From contig WRCU01000034.1 in NCBI GenBank assembly GCA_009783805.1, positions 1 through 9,849 of the forward strand: a DNA stretch of 9,849 nucleotides, read 5' to 3'. Positions 1-9,400 of this stretch are shown piece after piece (the stretch's first letter is position 1; every line of letters starts with the position of its first letter). The notes under the pieces are model-generated. The model saw nothing but the letters and a program-made list of their open reading frames with translations, had not been told where the DNA came from and did not search any database. Position numbers and translations under genes: made by a program. This DNA comes from Oscillospiraceae bacterium (lineage in GTDB: Bacteria > Bacillota > Clostridia > WRCU01).

Positions 1-2386
1 CCGCCAGCGTCCCGAAGACCGACTTGAATTCCAGGTACTCCGCGATGGCCTCGTCCAGCCAATCCGCGTAGTTCGCGCTGTACATGTCGTTCAGCGTCGA
101 CTTCTTCATGATGGACGACTCCTCGTATATCCACTCATAGTAAGGCGCGGACCCGTACTCTATGCAGCGCAGGAACTGCTTCGCCTTGTTGTACCGGTAG
201 TTGCCCGGGTAGGCGCTGTAGTTGATGGTGCCGTGTATCACCAGCTGGGTGAACGGGACGTCGCGGGTCACGATGACGTACCTCGACGACTCGTCCGGCA
301 CGTTGATCAGGTCGGTCACGTAAGGCAGCGCGTACGCGTTGCCCGCGGAGACCATGAGCCTGTCGGTGTTCTCGCTCAGGTACCTGAATATCTCCAGGTA
401 TATGCGCTGGGCCATGTCCCTGGGCACCTCGTCGTTCTTCCGGAAGTCGCCGTAGAGCATCTCGCCGAGCTTGTCGAAGGCCAGGTTCCTGACCCCGTAG
501 TCGGCCGCGCTCTTGAGGAACGACTCGGCGTATCCCTTGAGGAACCTGGGGGAGACCAGGTACCAGCCTTTGCTGATGGTCGTCTCCGGATGCAGTATGC
601 TCCACTCGTATTGGAGCGAGAGCCCGTTGCTCAGCTCCCTCACCGAGTTCCTGTTGCCGCTGAACCCCCTGCCGTTCTTCCAGGCCTCGTTTATGTCGCT
701 GGAGAGGAAGAGGTTGATCCCTTCCTTCTTGGCGTAGTCTATGAGGTCCCGAAGCCTCCTGGCGCCCCCCAGCTTCCCTTCGGGGTCCACCCTGCTCTCC
801 ACATACGACTTGTAGCCGCCGCCGTTGTATCCGTACATCCTCAGGTTGATGTTGTCGACCCCGCCCGACTTCAACGCCTCGCATATGGTCCTGGCCTGGT
901 CGAAGGTGGTGAGCGGCTTCAGGATGAGCGTGGGTATGCCCGCGACGTTGTCCTTGATGTCGTAGGCGCCCAACAGCCCCAGGTTGAAGACCACCTCGCC
1001 TTTCCTCTCATCCTTATAGCCCTTTTCGGCGATGAGGTAGTCGCGGTATATGCCGGCGAACTCGTTGTAGTCCGCCTTCTCGTCCTTGGTGAAGTAGTAG
1101 CGCACGACATAGTCCTCACCCAGGATCTTGTTCGAGATCATGGGCTTCCGCACCTCGGAGTAGAAGCCGTTGCCCGTCTGTATTATCTGGCCCTTGAAAA
1201 GGTATATCTCCTGCTTCACCTGGTATATGAACCTGGAGGCGGCCATGTAGTACTTGGTGGCGTTGACGTAGCTGTCGGAGTTCCCCTTGCCGGCCGCGGC
1301 GATGACCTCGGATGACTGCTCCGCGCTCTCTATTATCGCGAAGAGCCCATAGCCTTGGTCCACTATGCCGAAGTAGGGAAGCCTGCTCCTCTCCTGCGGC
1401 AGGAGGGAGTCCTTCTGCGGCGTCGAGTCGTCGCTGCCGTAGACCGTCATGATCCTTTCCGGGTTGGAGGCCCCCAGCTTCTTGCTGAACTCTATGAGGG
1501 CGCCGGGCCCGTCGGGTATCAGCAGGTACCCGTCCTGGTCGTGGCCCTCCGTCGCCCCGAAGAACGGCAGGACGCGGATCATGTTCAGCACGACGGACGA
1601 GTCCTCGTTGTACACCTCTATCATGTCGGCGGGCAGCCGTATCTCCAGGTAGTCGTCCTTCAGCGTGAACTCTATCGATATCTTGAATGAGTGCTGCTGC
1701 TTGGGGAAGTCGTAGTTAAGCCTGATCCCGCCGTCGATGTAGTCGGTGGTGAGGCCCCTCTGCCTGGAGCTGTCGATCGTCGACATGGCGTATGAGTCCA
1801 GGACCCTGTCACCGCGCGTCAGGTGCACGTATAGGTGCGACATGATCGTGTTCTTCGGCACCCCGGCCGGCACGTCCAGCAGCGACTCGGCGCTCGGGTA
1901 CGTCGTCCACATCTTCGTGAGCGAGTCGTCGATGGCTATGTCGGTCGTCTCGTCGTTGAAGTACATCTTGAACCTGGCGTTCTCCGCGACGAGGAAGTAA
2001 CCCGCGAAGGGGTCCGTAGGCACCGAGGGTGGGGTGGCGAGGTCGTCGACGCCGCCCGCCTCCAGGTCCTCACCGCCGCCCGCGTCCGGGCCGTCCCCGT
2101 CCTCCCCGCCGACGCCGTCCGTGTCAGTGCCCGCGTCGACGCCGGCGTCGCCGCCGCCCGCATCCACGTCCGCGCCGTCCGGGTCGCCCGGCTCACCCGC
2201 GTCCACGTCCCCGCCGTCCCCGACGTCCACGCCAGCGTCGACGTCATCCGGCTCGTCCGGGTCGCCCGCGTCTATGCCCGCGTCCGGATCGACGTCCGGA
2301 TCGGGGGACGCCGGCGCCGACAGCGCGAGCGAGGCCAGCATGGCTATTGCGACTGCGATCGATAGAAGCCTCTTGAGCTTATGCAT
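1..2386 (-). CDS. Secreted DUF5696-family protein, C terminus outside the window
   Basis: This frame stays open from an ATG at 2386 to the window edge, giving 795 codons with no stop, so the C terminus is missing. The start has a purine-rich site (AGGGGG) about six bases upstream and lies 10 bases after the stop of the YIP1 gene. Residues 1-26 form a signal peptide (basic HKLKR, a hydrophobic core, then LSAPAS) with no lipobox cysteine, so secretion by signal peptidase I is likely. Residues 28-125 are an Asp/Gly/Ala-rich linker. The folded part starts near PFAGY (126-130) and resembles DUF5696 proteins, which are found beside sugar ABC transporters in Bacillota. An early part looks beta-rich (about 130-400). 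A later part has alternating strand and helix character with acidic motifs SSDINEAW (D564, E567) and FDKLGEML (D638, E642). These could be active-site residues of a TIM-barrel-type glycosidase, but that is inference. The family assignment is from recognition, not a search. Confidence 0.8.
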   Translation of the reverse strand, partial: MHKLKRLLSIAVAIAMLASLALSAPASPDPDVDPDAGIDAGDPDEPDDVDAGVDVGDGGDVDAGEPGDPDGADVDAGGGDAGVDAGTDTDGVGGEDGDGPDAGGGEDLEAGGVDDLATPPSVPTDPFAGYFLVAENARFKMYFNDETTDIAIDDSLTKMWTTYPSAESLLDVPAGVPKNTIMSHLYVHLTRGDRVLDSYAMSTIDSSRQRGLTTDYIDGGIRLNYDFPKQQHSFKISIEFTLKDDYLEIRLPADMIEVYNEDSSVVLNMIRVLPFFGATEGHDQDGYLLIPDGPGALIEFSKKLGASNPERIMTVYGSDDSTPQKDSLLPQERSRLPYFGIVDQGYGLFAIIESAEQSSEVIAAAGKGNSDSYVNATKYYMAASRFIYQVKQEIYLFKGQIIQTGNGFYSEVRKPMISNKILGEDYVVRYYFTKDEKADYNEFAGIYRDYLIAEKGYKDERKGEVVFNLGLLGAYDIKDNVAGIPTLILKPLTTFDQARTICEALKSGGVDNINLRMYGYNGGGYKSYVESRVDPEGKLGGARRLRDLIDYAKKEGINLFLSSDINEAWKNGRGFSGNRNSVRELSNGLSLQYEWSILHPETTISKGWYLVSPRFLKGYAESFLKSAADYGVRNLAFDKLGEMLYGDFRKNDEVPRDMAQRIYLEIFRYLSENTDRLMVSAGNAYALPYVTDLINVPDESSRYVIVTRDVPFTQLVIHGTINYSAYPGNYRYNKAKQFLRCIEYGSAPYYEWIYEESSIMKKSTLNDMYSANYADWLDEAIAEYLEFKSVFGTLA
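2012..2305 (-). repeat. Low-complexity tract encoding an Asp/Gly/Ala-rich linker
   Basis: This stretch encodes residues 28-125 of the DUF5696 protein. It is dominated by short imperfect repeats such as DPD, DVDAG, DAGVD and GDPD. At the DNA level GTCCGGGTCGCCCG occurs twice on the plus strand (2177-2190 and 2255-2268), and GCGTCC/GACGTCC units recur throughout. The tract is very acidic and nearly free of hydrophobic residues apart from Val. It probably forms an extended spacer between the signal peptide and the folded domain. The alternating Asp spacing recalls Ca2+-binding Asp-rich repeats, but no complete DxDxDG calcium loop of a named family is clear. Confidence 0.85.
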
Positions 2387-2396
2387 GGTTACCCCC

Positions 2397-3047
2397 TCAT
2401 ATGGCGAATGACAGCTCGACGTATATGGTATAGAAGAAGTTGAACAGCTGCTGGATCGTGTTCACGAACAGCATCGCGAGGAAGCAGACGGATATGAACG
2501 CGACGATGGTGAAGAACGCCATAATCAGCGTCTTGCTGACGGTGAAGTCATGCACCGTCATGTTGCCCAGGATGATGAGCATGAGGCTCCATATCATTGC
2601 GATCACCCCGAACATGGCGTAGAAGGCGTCCTCGCCCTGCGTCAGGAAGTGGCTTATGAGGATCTGGGGTATCGAGAGCAAGAATAAGGGGACCAGGCCG
2701 TAGACGGTCTGGATGTACACGTGGACCATCTTGCCCTTGCCGTCCATTAGGGTGGTCAGGCTCCAGTTGAGTATCGTCCACGCCAGCACGGGCACCAATA
2801 TGGACGAGACCTGGAAGAATATGTTCACGTCCTCAGGCCTGTCGGAGGCGAAGATGAACCCCGTCATCTGGATCCTCAGCATGAAGAGCAGGCACAGCAG
2901 GAACATGATTATGTTCGAGGCGGCGAACGCGTTCTTCTTGTGGTGCTTCAGCTCCCACATCCCCTCTATAGGGTGCGTGATGACCCTGAAGGCGAACATG
3001 CAGGTCTGAAACGTGACCTTCCACCATTCCTTCTTCGTCAGCTCCAT
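2397..3047 (-). CDS. YIP1-family polytopic membrane protein
   Basis: A 216-residue integral membrane protein. It has a soluble amphipathic N terminus rich in Trp and Lys (residues 1-40, with a HPIEGMWELK-type motif common at the start of bacterial YIP1 proteins). Five hydrophobic segments follow, at about 43-62, 77-97, 113-133, 142-161 and 173-198. A short charged loop at 102-106 (DGKGK) separates the second and third segments. The ATG at 3047 is chosen because a GGGGGAGG site lies about ten bases upstream and no in-frame start lies between. The gene is 31 bases after the NHL/TPR gene and 10 bases before the DUF5696 gene, so it is co-transcribed. YIP1 homologues in this setting have no established function. 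Eukaryotic relatives act in membrane trafficking, which cannot be carried over here. A role as membrane partner of the adjacent secreted proteins is inference. Confidence 0.78.
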   Translation of the reverse strand: MELTKKEWWKVTFQTCMFAFRVITHPIEGMWELKHHKKNAFAASNIIMFLLCLLFMLRIQMTGFIFASDRPEDVNIFFQVSSILVPVLAWTILNWSLTTLMDGKGKMVHVYIQTVYGLVPLFLLSIPQILISHFLTQGEDAFYAMFGVIAMIWSLMLIILGNMTVHDFTVSKTLIMAFFTIVAFISVCFLAMLFVNTIQQLFNFFYTIYVELSFAI

Positions 3048-3078
3048 CTTGCGCCGTACCTCCCCCGTTAGCCTTCGC

Positions 3079-4548
3079 TTAGTCGTTCTCGCCGTATAGC
3101 CTGCGCATCGTTATGTTCTTGTGCCTCATGAACCGCCGCAGGACGAAGAGCCCCGCCAGGATGACCACTATCGAGGTCATGAAGATGGTGAAGTTGTCCT
3201 TTATTATCTCCCCCCTATGCTCCTTGAAGGCCTTTGAGTACCCTTCCTTGTAGAAGCCCAGGTCGAAGTACCTCATGGCGTCCACGTAGTTCCCCAGCTT
3301 GTACATGGCGTTGCCCAGGCCGATGTACGCGAGCTCGTAGTTCGAGTTCAGCTTTATGACCTCGTACCAGAGGTCCATCGAGTCCACGTACTTGCCCTCT
3401 ATGTACAGCTTGTTGGCGTCTATGATCATCCTGCCGAAGTCGGTGGGCTCGAACTTGAGTATGCTGCCCCTGACCCCGTCGAGTACGTACAGGATGTTGT
3501 CCTTCACCTCGATGGACGCGGGGTTGTGCATCGCGCCCAGCATGGCCCCCGTGCTCTTGCCGCCTATGACCCCCAGCATGTCGCCGAGGATGTTGTACAG
3601 GTAGACCTTGTTCGTCCGTATGTCGAGCACGTAGACGTTGTTGTCCTCGTCCACCGCGGCGTCCACCACCTGCGATCCGGGCACCCCGGGTCCGCCCCTG
3701 ATGTAGTCGCCGAACCTGGTGTCCGTTATCTTGTTCGTCTTGATGATGTTAGTCCCGTTGATGTTCAGGCGCCTGACCTGCTCCCTCGACTGGTTGCGCA
3801 GCGTGGCGTATATGAACCCGGTGTGGTCGATCGTGATGTTCGAGTACTCCATCGACAGGTTGAGGGAGACCTTCTCCTTCTGCCTGCTCGTGTACAGCAT
3901 CCTCCAGATCTTCTCGATCGGGTTCACCTTGACCGGCGTGCTGCCGAAGAACCTGTCGAACTCGCCCCTCGGCGTGAAGAGGAACAGCCCGTCGATGGCG
4001 CTGACCGCGCAGACGAATATCCTGCCCGTGTTGTCGACGGCGACCTTGAGCGGGTTGTATTTGAAGTCCTCGGGTATGATGTCGGACTTGGGCTCATTGA
4101 TGATCATCTTCAGCGAAAGGTCGTCGCTGAGCACCACGATCCGCTTGTTCTCCTTGTCCGCTATGTAGATCTCGTTCTGCTTGGTCACGAAGACCCCGGT
4201 CGGCTGGTTGAACGTGTCGCGCCTGCCGTCGTTGTCGAAGGAGTCGATGACGCCCACGCACCAGAAGTCCCCGTTAAGCTTGACTATCCTGTTGTTGAGC
4301 GTGTCCGCGATGAAGAAGTTCCCCTCGTGGTCTATGAAGATGTCCTCGGGGGCGTTGAAGTTGCCTATCCCGTCGCCCATGTCCGACCCGAACCTCTCCC
4401 ATATCGGCTCGTATATGTGCGGCGAGGGGTAGATATCCTGCCAGGTCTTGTACGTGTAGCTGTAGTACGGTATCGTCGCGGAGGCCATGCCCGAGCATAG
4501 GAGGACGAGCGCCAGCGACAGGATCACGACTTTGATGGTTCCCTTCAT
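3079..4548 (-). CDS. Secreted, membrane-anchored NHL-repeat and TPR protein
   Basis: A 489-residue protein. Residues 1-24 are a signal peptide ending in MASA, a signal peptidase I site; Cys18 follows Leu and does not fit a lipobox. NHL-type beta-propeller blades follow: the first is at about 66-93 (APEDIFIDHEGNFFIADTLN then NRIVKL), the second at about 115-140 (QPTGVFV..IYIADKENKRIVVL), with weaker blades near 160-190, 235-265, 290-320 and 335-370. Residues 378-440 look like two TPR units (YELAYIGLGNAMYKLGNYVD in the second). One hydrophobic helix at 453-470 is followed by RRFMRHK, which predicts an outside propeller and TPR with a short inside tail. The start at 4548 has GGAGG eight bases upstream. 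The gene lies 20 bases after the MalG-like permease gene. NHL propellers usually bind proteins, RNA or sugars, and TPRs bind proteins, so a scaffold or ligand-sensing role beside the transporter is plausible. No catalytic role can be read from the sequence. Confidence 0.85.
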   Translation of the reverse strand: MKGTIKVVILSLALVLLCSGMASATIPYYSYTYKTWQDIYPSPHIYEPIWERFGSDMGDGIGNFNAPEDIFIDHEGNFFIADTLNNRIVKLNGDFWCVGVIDSFDNDGRRDTFNQPTGVFVTKQNEIYIADKENKRIVVLSDDLSLKMIINEPKSDIIPEDFKYNPLKVAVDNTGRIFVCAVSAIDGLFLFTPRGEFDRFFGSTPVKVNPIEKIWRMLYTSRQKEKVSLNLSMEYSNITIDHTGFIYATLRNQSREQVRRLNINGTNIIKTNKITDTRFGDYIRGGPGVPGSQVVDAAVDEDNNVYVLDIRTNKVYLYNILGDMLGVIGGKSTGAMLGAMHNPASIEVKDNILYVLDGVRGSILKFEPTDFGRMIIDANKLYIEGKYVDSMDLWYEVIKLNSNYELAYIGLGNAMYKLGNYVDAMRYFDLGFYKEGYSKAFKEHRGEIIKDNFTIFMTSIVVILAGLFVLRRFMRHKNITMRRLYGEND

Positions 4549-4568
4549 GGCTTATACCTCCGGACGTC

Positions 4569-5420
4569 TTATTCCTTTATCCCGGACGACTTCATCGTCT
4601 CGATGATGTTCGTCTGCGTAATGATGAATATGGCCAGCGGGGGCGCCAGCAGGACGATGGAGACCGCCGCCCCCGCGCCCGCCCGCGCTATCCCCGCGTT
4701 CGTCAGGTACCCCATTGCCAGCGGCAGGGTCTTCATGGACTCCGTATGTATGTATAGGTTGACCGAGGCGGTGTCCCCCCAGAACCCCTGGAAGGCCAGC
4801 AGGCCGAGCGTGAGCCAGGCGGGCTTGACGTTGGGCATCATGATCCGCCACCATATCTGGAACTCGCTCGCCCCGTCTATCCTCGCGCTCTCGATGAGCG
4901 CGTCGGGCACCTGCGTCATGAACTGCCTCATCAGGTAGAAGCCCAGCGGTCCGGCTATGCCGGGCAGGAGCAGCGCCCAGAGCGTGTCGATCATGCCGAC
5001 CGAGTTCATGACTATGAACCTGGGAATGCCCAGGACGAAGCCGGTGAACATGAGGGATAGTATGATGACCTGGAACAGAACCTTGGATCCGGGGAACTTA
5101 TGCTTGCTGAGCGGGTAGGCGGCCATCGACGAAAGGACCACGTGCGCGAGCATGCCCACGACGCTGACGAATATGCTGTTGAAGAAGTACCTGGTGAAAG
5201 GCACGAACGAGTTCCCCATGAGGGAGAACAAGTCGGTGAAGTTCTTCAGCGAGGGCTTCATGACGAAGAACCTCGGCGGGAACAGGAACAGCTCGTCGAG
5301 CGGCTTCAGGGAGTGCATTATCGCGAACGCCAGGGGGAAGGCCATGAATACCGCCACCAATCCCATGAAGAACACCACCAGCGCGTTGCCCCAAACCGAC
5401 CTGTATGATTTAGCGCCCAT
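4569..5420 (-). CDS. Carbohydrate ABC transporter permease, MalG/AraQ-like
   Basis: A 283-residue inner-membrane permease subunit of the CUT1 sugar importer family. It has an N-terminal membrane helix at about 13-36, several further helices (about 82-104, 114-138, 145-166, 200-216, 250-270), and the AAYPLSKHKFPG motif at 100-111 that is characteristic of MalG-type subunits. The EAA loop that contacts the ATPase is clear at 177-196: E177-S-A-R-I-D182-G183, then I193 and P196. Length is normal for the family. The ATG at 5420 follows a G-rich site (AAGGGGGGG) seven to eight bases upstream, weaker in sequence than the GGAGG sites of its neighbours. It sits 15 bases after the MalF-like gene. It should form the heterodimeric channel with that protein and receive substrate from the large binding protein. 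The actual sugar cannot be told from the permease. Confidence 0.95.
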   Translation of the reverse strand: MGAKSYRSVWGNALVVFFMGLVAVFMAFPLAFAIMHSLKPLDELFLFPPRFFVMKPSLKNFTDLFSLMGNSFVPFTRYFFNSIFVSVVGMLAHVVLSSMAAYPLSKHKFPGSKVLFQVIILSLMFTGFVLGIPRFIVMNSVGMIDTLWALLLPGIAGPLGFYLMRQFMTQVPDALIESARIDGASEFQIWWRIMMPNVKPAWLTLGLLAFQGFWGDTASVNLYIHTESMKTLPLAMGYLTNAGIARAGAGAAVSIVLLAPPLAIFIITQTNIIETMKSSGIKE

Positions 5421-5435
5421 TATGGCAACCCCCCC

Positions 5436-6401
5436 TTAGTTTTCGGGCTTTATGATCTTGTTGATGCCCCACCGCAGCAGGAGCGTGATGGCGAAGAGCA
5501 CGACGGCGATGCTGGCGGCGTACCCCATCTCGTACTTCGTGGTGCCGTAGTCCTCCATGTGCAGGACCAGGGTATGGGTGGAGTAGAGCGGGCTCGGCAT
5601 GCCCGTCAGCTGCCTGCACAGCTCGCCCACCCCCATGACGCCCGCGATGTTGAGGATCGCGGCCAGTATCAGCTGAGGCTTCATGGCGGGGAACGTGATG
5701 TGGTACAGTTCCTGCCACCTGTTCTTAATGCCGTCGATGGACCCCGACTCGTACAGTTCCTTGTCGACCCCCTGCAGCCCCGCGATGAAGACGAGGAAGC
5801 TGGTGCTCAAGCTCCCCCACAGGGCCACGATGATGACGATTATGAAGTTCGTGCTGGACTCCTGCAGCCACTTGAACGGCTCCGTGAATATGCCGAGCTG
5901 GAGCAGCCAGTTGTTTATGAGCCCGAACTCGTCCGAGCTGAAGAAGTACATCCAGAGCATGGTCATCGTGCCGCCGGCCAGCGAAGGCCCGTAGAAGAGG
6001 ATCGTTGCGAAGGCCCTCACCCTGGGCTTCAGCTCGTTGACCAGCCAGGCGAAGACGAAGCAGGCCATGTAGCTCAGCGGGCCCGTTATGAGCGCGAACA
6101 CGAACGTGTTCTTGAGGGCGATGATGAAGACGTCGTCCTCGAGGAACAGCCTCATGTAGTTGCTCCACCCGATGAACTGCGGCGACTCGATGATGTTGAA
6201 ATAGGTGAAGCTGAGGAAAATGGCCGTTATTACGGGTATCACGGTGAAGAACACGAAGAGGATCATGTAGGGCGCGATCATCACGTAGGAGACCCTGCTC
6301 TTCTTCACCTTGAACCACAGCCGGGTGAGCCTGGACGACGATTGGAGCGCCGCGTCGGATCCCTTGGAGATGTGGACTTCCTGGTCCTGGTTGTTTCCCA
6401 C
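5436..6401 (-). CDS. Carbohydrate ABC transporter permease, MalF/UgpA/LplB-like
   Basis: A 321-residue permease subunit, partner of the MalG-like protein. The N-terminal 38 residues are polar and cytoplasmic, ending in a basic stretch (KVKKSR). The first membrane helix is at about 40-64, followed by the periplasmic or outer loop with FIGWSNY, a common motif of MalF/UgpA subunits. Further helices are at about 93-121, 131-153, 186-210, 244-262 and 291-310. The EAA loop is at 218-238 (E218, D223-G224, I235, P238), close to consensus with Gly in place of the second Ala. The start is GTG at 6401. It is supported by GGAGG seven bases upstream and by the absence of an ATG before the first helix. The gene is 56 bases after the binding-protein gene, the longest gap in the operon. 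Confidence 0.94.
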   Translation of the reverse strand: MGNNQDQEVHISKGSDAALQSSSRLTRLWFKVKKSRVSYVMIAPYMILFVFFTVIPVITAIFLSFTYFNIIESPQFIGWSNYMRLFLEDDVFIIALKNTFVFALITGPLSYMACFVFAWLVNELKPRVRAFATILFYGPSLAGGTMTMLWMYFFSSDEFGLINNWLLQLGIFTEPFKWLQESSTNFIIVIIVALWGSLSTSFLVFIAGLQGVDKELYESGSIDGIKNRWQELYHITFPAMKPQLILAAILNIAGVMGVGELCRQLTGMPSPLYSTHTLVLHMEDYGTTKYEMGYAASIAVVLFAITLLLRWGINKIIKPEN

Positions 6402-6408
6402 TTTCGTT

Positions 6409-6413
6409 CCTCC
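6409..6413 (-). promoter_or_regulatory. Ribosome binding site that fixes a GTG start
   Basis: GGAGG on the minus strand, seven bases before the GTG at 6401. It decides the start of the MalF-like permease, whose first in-frame ATG (codon 41) falls inside the first membrane helix. Confidence 0.8.
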
Positions 6414-6457
6414 CGATGCGATTGATGGCCTTGCCGCTCCGCCTCAGCCCACTGCCT

Positions 6458-9400
6458 TCATATGAGCCCGAACTCTTCTCTCTTCTTGGTTATTTCCAAA
6501 TTGATTTCCTTCACGTACGTCTCCAGGGCCTCCCTGGGTATCTCGTTGTCGGACGTGACCTTGAGGTACGCGTTCGTCATGTGCCTGAATATGAAGTAGC
6601 TGCCGGGCACCACCGGGATCTCCTCGACCCTGTCCCACGAGGCCATGATCTTGGCCAGCTCCACGCTGGGCCACGCGTATTGGGTGACCGCGCGCATGTT
6701 GGCGGAGTTGTACCTGGCGCCGTTGCCTATGACCGCCTCGATCTCCCTGCCGTACCTGGCCTGCGCGGACTCGCTCGTCCACCAGTCGATGAACTTCCAT
6801 GCCGAGTCCTTGTTCTTCGAGGCCCTGAGAATGACCATTATGGTCATGCCCCCGGAGCTGATGGTCCTGTCGATCGTCCCGTCCTCCATCCTGGTGCCGG
6901 GCAGGGGGTACATGCCCCAGAGCCCGTTGAGCTCGGTGGCCGCCACCGAGAGCTGGTTGAAGAACGAGTACGGGGCTATGAGCACCGGGACCGCGCCCAT
7001 CCTGAACCTGAAGTAGCCGTCGTAGAAGGCCGTCAGGCCGTAGTTGGTGAAAAGCTGGGTGAACCACTTGAAGCACTCGACGCCGAGCGGCTCGTCCAGT
7101 ATGCACTTGGTCATCTCGTCGTCGAAATACTTGCCGCCCATCTGGAAGTACATGGAGTTGAATATGGTCAGGTTGGGGCCGGAGACGCCGTACTGGTTCG
7201 TGTAGCCGCCGGGGCCGAACTGGAGGTTGTTCTCCTGCAGCTTCGCTATCAGCTCGAGGACCTCGGCCCAGGTGTCCGGCACGTCGACGCCTATGTTGGC
7301 CAGGATGTCCTCCCTCACGAAGAGCATGGGGAAGTCCGCCGTCTGCGGGAGCGCGAACACCTTGCCCATGAAGGAGAGCGGGACCAGCGCGTTCCTCTGG
7401 AACCTCGTGGCCACCTCGGCGAAGCCGGGGTAGACCGAGAGGTCCTCGAGCGCGTTCCTGATGCCGTAGTCGACCGCCATGCCCTGGGCCGTCCCGAGCG
7501 CCACGTCGGGCCCCTTGCCCGAGGCCGTGGCGAACAGGAGCACGTTCTCGCTCTGCATGATGTTGATGTTGACGCCTATGTTGTTGTTGGGCGTGAAGTC
7601 CTCGTCGATCATCGCCTTGAGCGTGTTGGCCTGCTCCTGCCCCATCGAGACCCAGACCTTTATGACGTCGGCCCCCGCCTCGACGCTGCCGACCGCGGAG
7701 TAGTCCTCGGTGAACGAGGCGATGAACGAGGAAAGCGTGTGCCACGCGCTCTCGAGGATGTTCGGCTTGACCCTTATGGCGGCCTCGTCATGGGCGGCCA
7801 CCACGAAGTAGTCGATGAGCAGCGGCTGCTCCATGATCATCCTGGGCCAGATCCCCAGGTTGATGACGTTGTCGTTGAATCGGGTGATCCTCGCGGGGAT
7901 GGTGTCGGGGTCCCTGATCATGTCCAGGAGCTGGATGTACAGGACGTCGAGCGTGCCCGTCTGCCCGGAGAACTCCGTGGACCTCGCGTTGAGGAAGTCG
8001 ATCTCCGCCTTGAGCTCCTCGGCGCAGAGGGTGAGCGTGGGTATGAGGTCCGCGATCCTCCTGTGGAGCAGGTAGTCCTTGTTCACGTCGGGTATGATGC
8101 CCGTGACCATGATCATCTTCGTGTACATCGTGGTGAGGTCGGCGGTGATGTCCTTGACGTGGCGCACCACCTGCGATATCTCGTCTATGACGGACATGAC
8201 CTTGAGCTCGTGCGTCCCCTTGGTCAGGTAGAACAGGTAGTCGCCGTTTTCCTCGTCCCCCAGGTACATGAACTTCCAATCCATGGAGTACGGGAAGCTT
8301 ATGGCCTCCATCTCCCTGAAGGGCGTCCCCCCGTCCAGCATGAAGGACCTGGTGACCGGCAGCCCGTTCGTGTAGTTCTGGCAGTACTTGATGCCCAGCT
8401 TGTACAGCCCGTCCTCGGGCACGTCGAACAGCCAGGAGGACCACATGTTGCTCTTCCGCCAGTTGACCCCGCCTATGGAGTTGATCCTGTTCTTCGAGGT
8501 GGACGACGGCGAGCTGAGCGGGTTCGTCCTGTCGGCTATGGGGTAGAGGGTCGGGTCCGACTTCTCGTACGTGATCTCCGCCTCTATGAGCGGCAGGACC
8601 TCCCCACCGTAATAGGCGTGGCCGGCGGCGGCGTAGCCTGCCTTGACCTCCGCGTACGTGGGCAGCTCCGGCTCGTTGTAGATCCTGATGTACTCCATGT
8701 ACCCGGACTCCCTGACGGACTCCAGCTCCAGGGTATGCCTGCCCTTGGTCAGGTAGAAGAGGAACGGGTCCTTGAACAGGCCCTGCGACTCCCGCAGCGG
8801 CTCCTCCTGCCACCTCACCTTCTCGACCTGGCTGGGCCTTATGTCGTTGTCCCTGTTGTCGCGCCTGATCGCCGACTTGTCCTCCCAGACCCGCTGGAAG
8901 GCCATGCCCGTGGCCTCGTTGAAGGGCTTCTCCCCGTCGATGTAGAGCGTCTTCTCCATGTTGGCGCTCCTGCCCGGGGTGGCGAGGTACATGATCGATA
9001 TGTTGTATAGGCCGTCCTCGGGTATGTCCACTTCGTAGGTGAGGCTGCCCACGTCGCCTATGTGGACCGCCTTTCCGGACCCCTCGTACGAGTCGAGGAC
9101 GCTCACCTCGGCGTCCGGCGAGGCCGTGAAACCCTCGGCCGCGTTTATGCGTATGTCACGCAGCGGCCTGGCCGCGCCCGCGTATTTTTCGATGTAGTAT
9201 TGGTACCCTTTCTCCTTGTTCAGGCCCTCAATGATGTTCAGCCTTCCGGTTTCGCCGCCCGTCCTGGACGTCGGCTGCCGCGCCGGCGGCGGTGCCTCAT
9301 CGACCGACGCCCCGTCCCCCGGCGCGCCGTCCCCGACGCCCCCCTGCGGGGAGTCCGCCGAGTCCCCAGCTGGCGCCGGCGCGTCCTCCGCGGATGCCGC

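Noticed and set aside
233..1315. A 360-codon open frame on the plus strand
   Set aside because: It is antisense to the DUF5696 gene, has the same Val/Arg/Leu/His bias as other antisense frames, and lacks a ribosome binding site or motif.
2029..2376. Arg/Pro-rich and Ser/Pro-rich plus-strand frames over the repeat tract
   Set aside because: They are read-outs of the Asp-rich linker repeats in other frames. The minus-strand frame continues into signal peptide and DUF5696 domain, so that frame is real.
3526..4500. A 324-codon open frame on the plus strand
   Set aside because: It is the antisense of the NHL/TPR gene and shows no family features.
6402..6457. A possible attenuator or processing site in the longest intra-operon gap
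   Set aside because: I looked for a hairpin that could explain a drop in expression after the binding-protein gene and found only short, weak pairings and no T-run.
6416..9010. An 864-codon open frame on the plus strand, opposite the binding-protein gene
   Set aside because: Its translation is a low-complexity mix rich in Val, Leu, Arg, Glu and His with no domain. It arises because the minus-strand gene is GC-rich and rarely uses codons that would give plus-strand stops. The opposite strand encodes a full recognisable protein.
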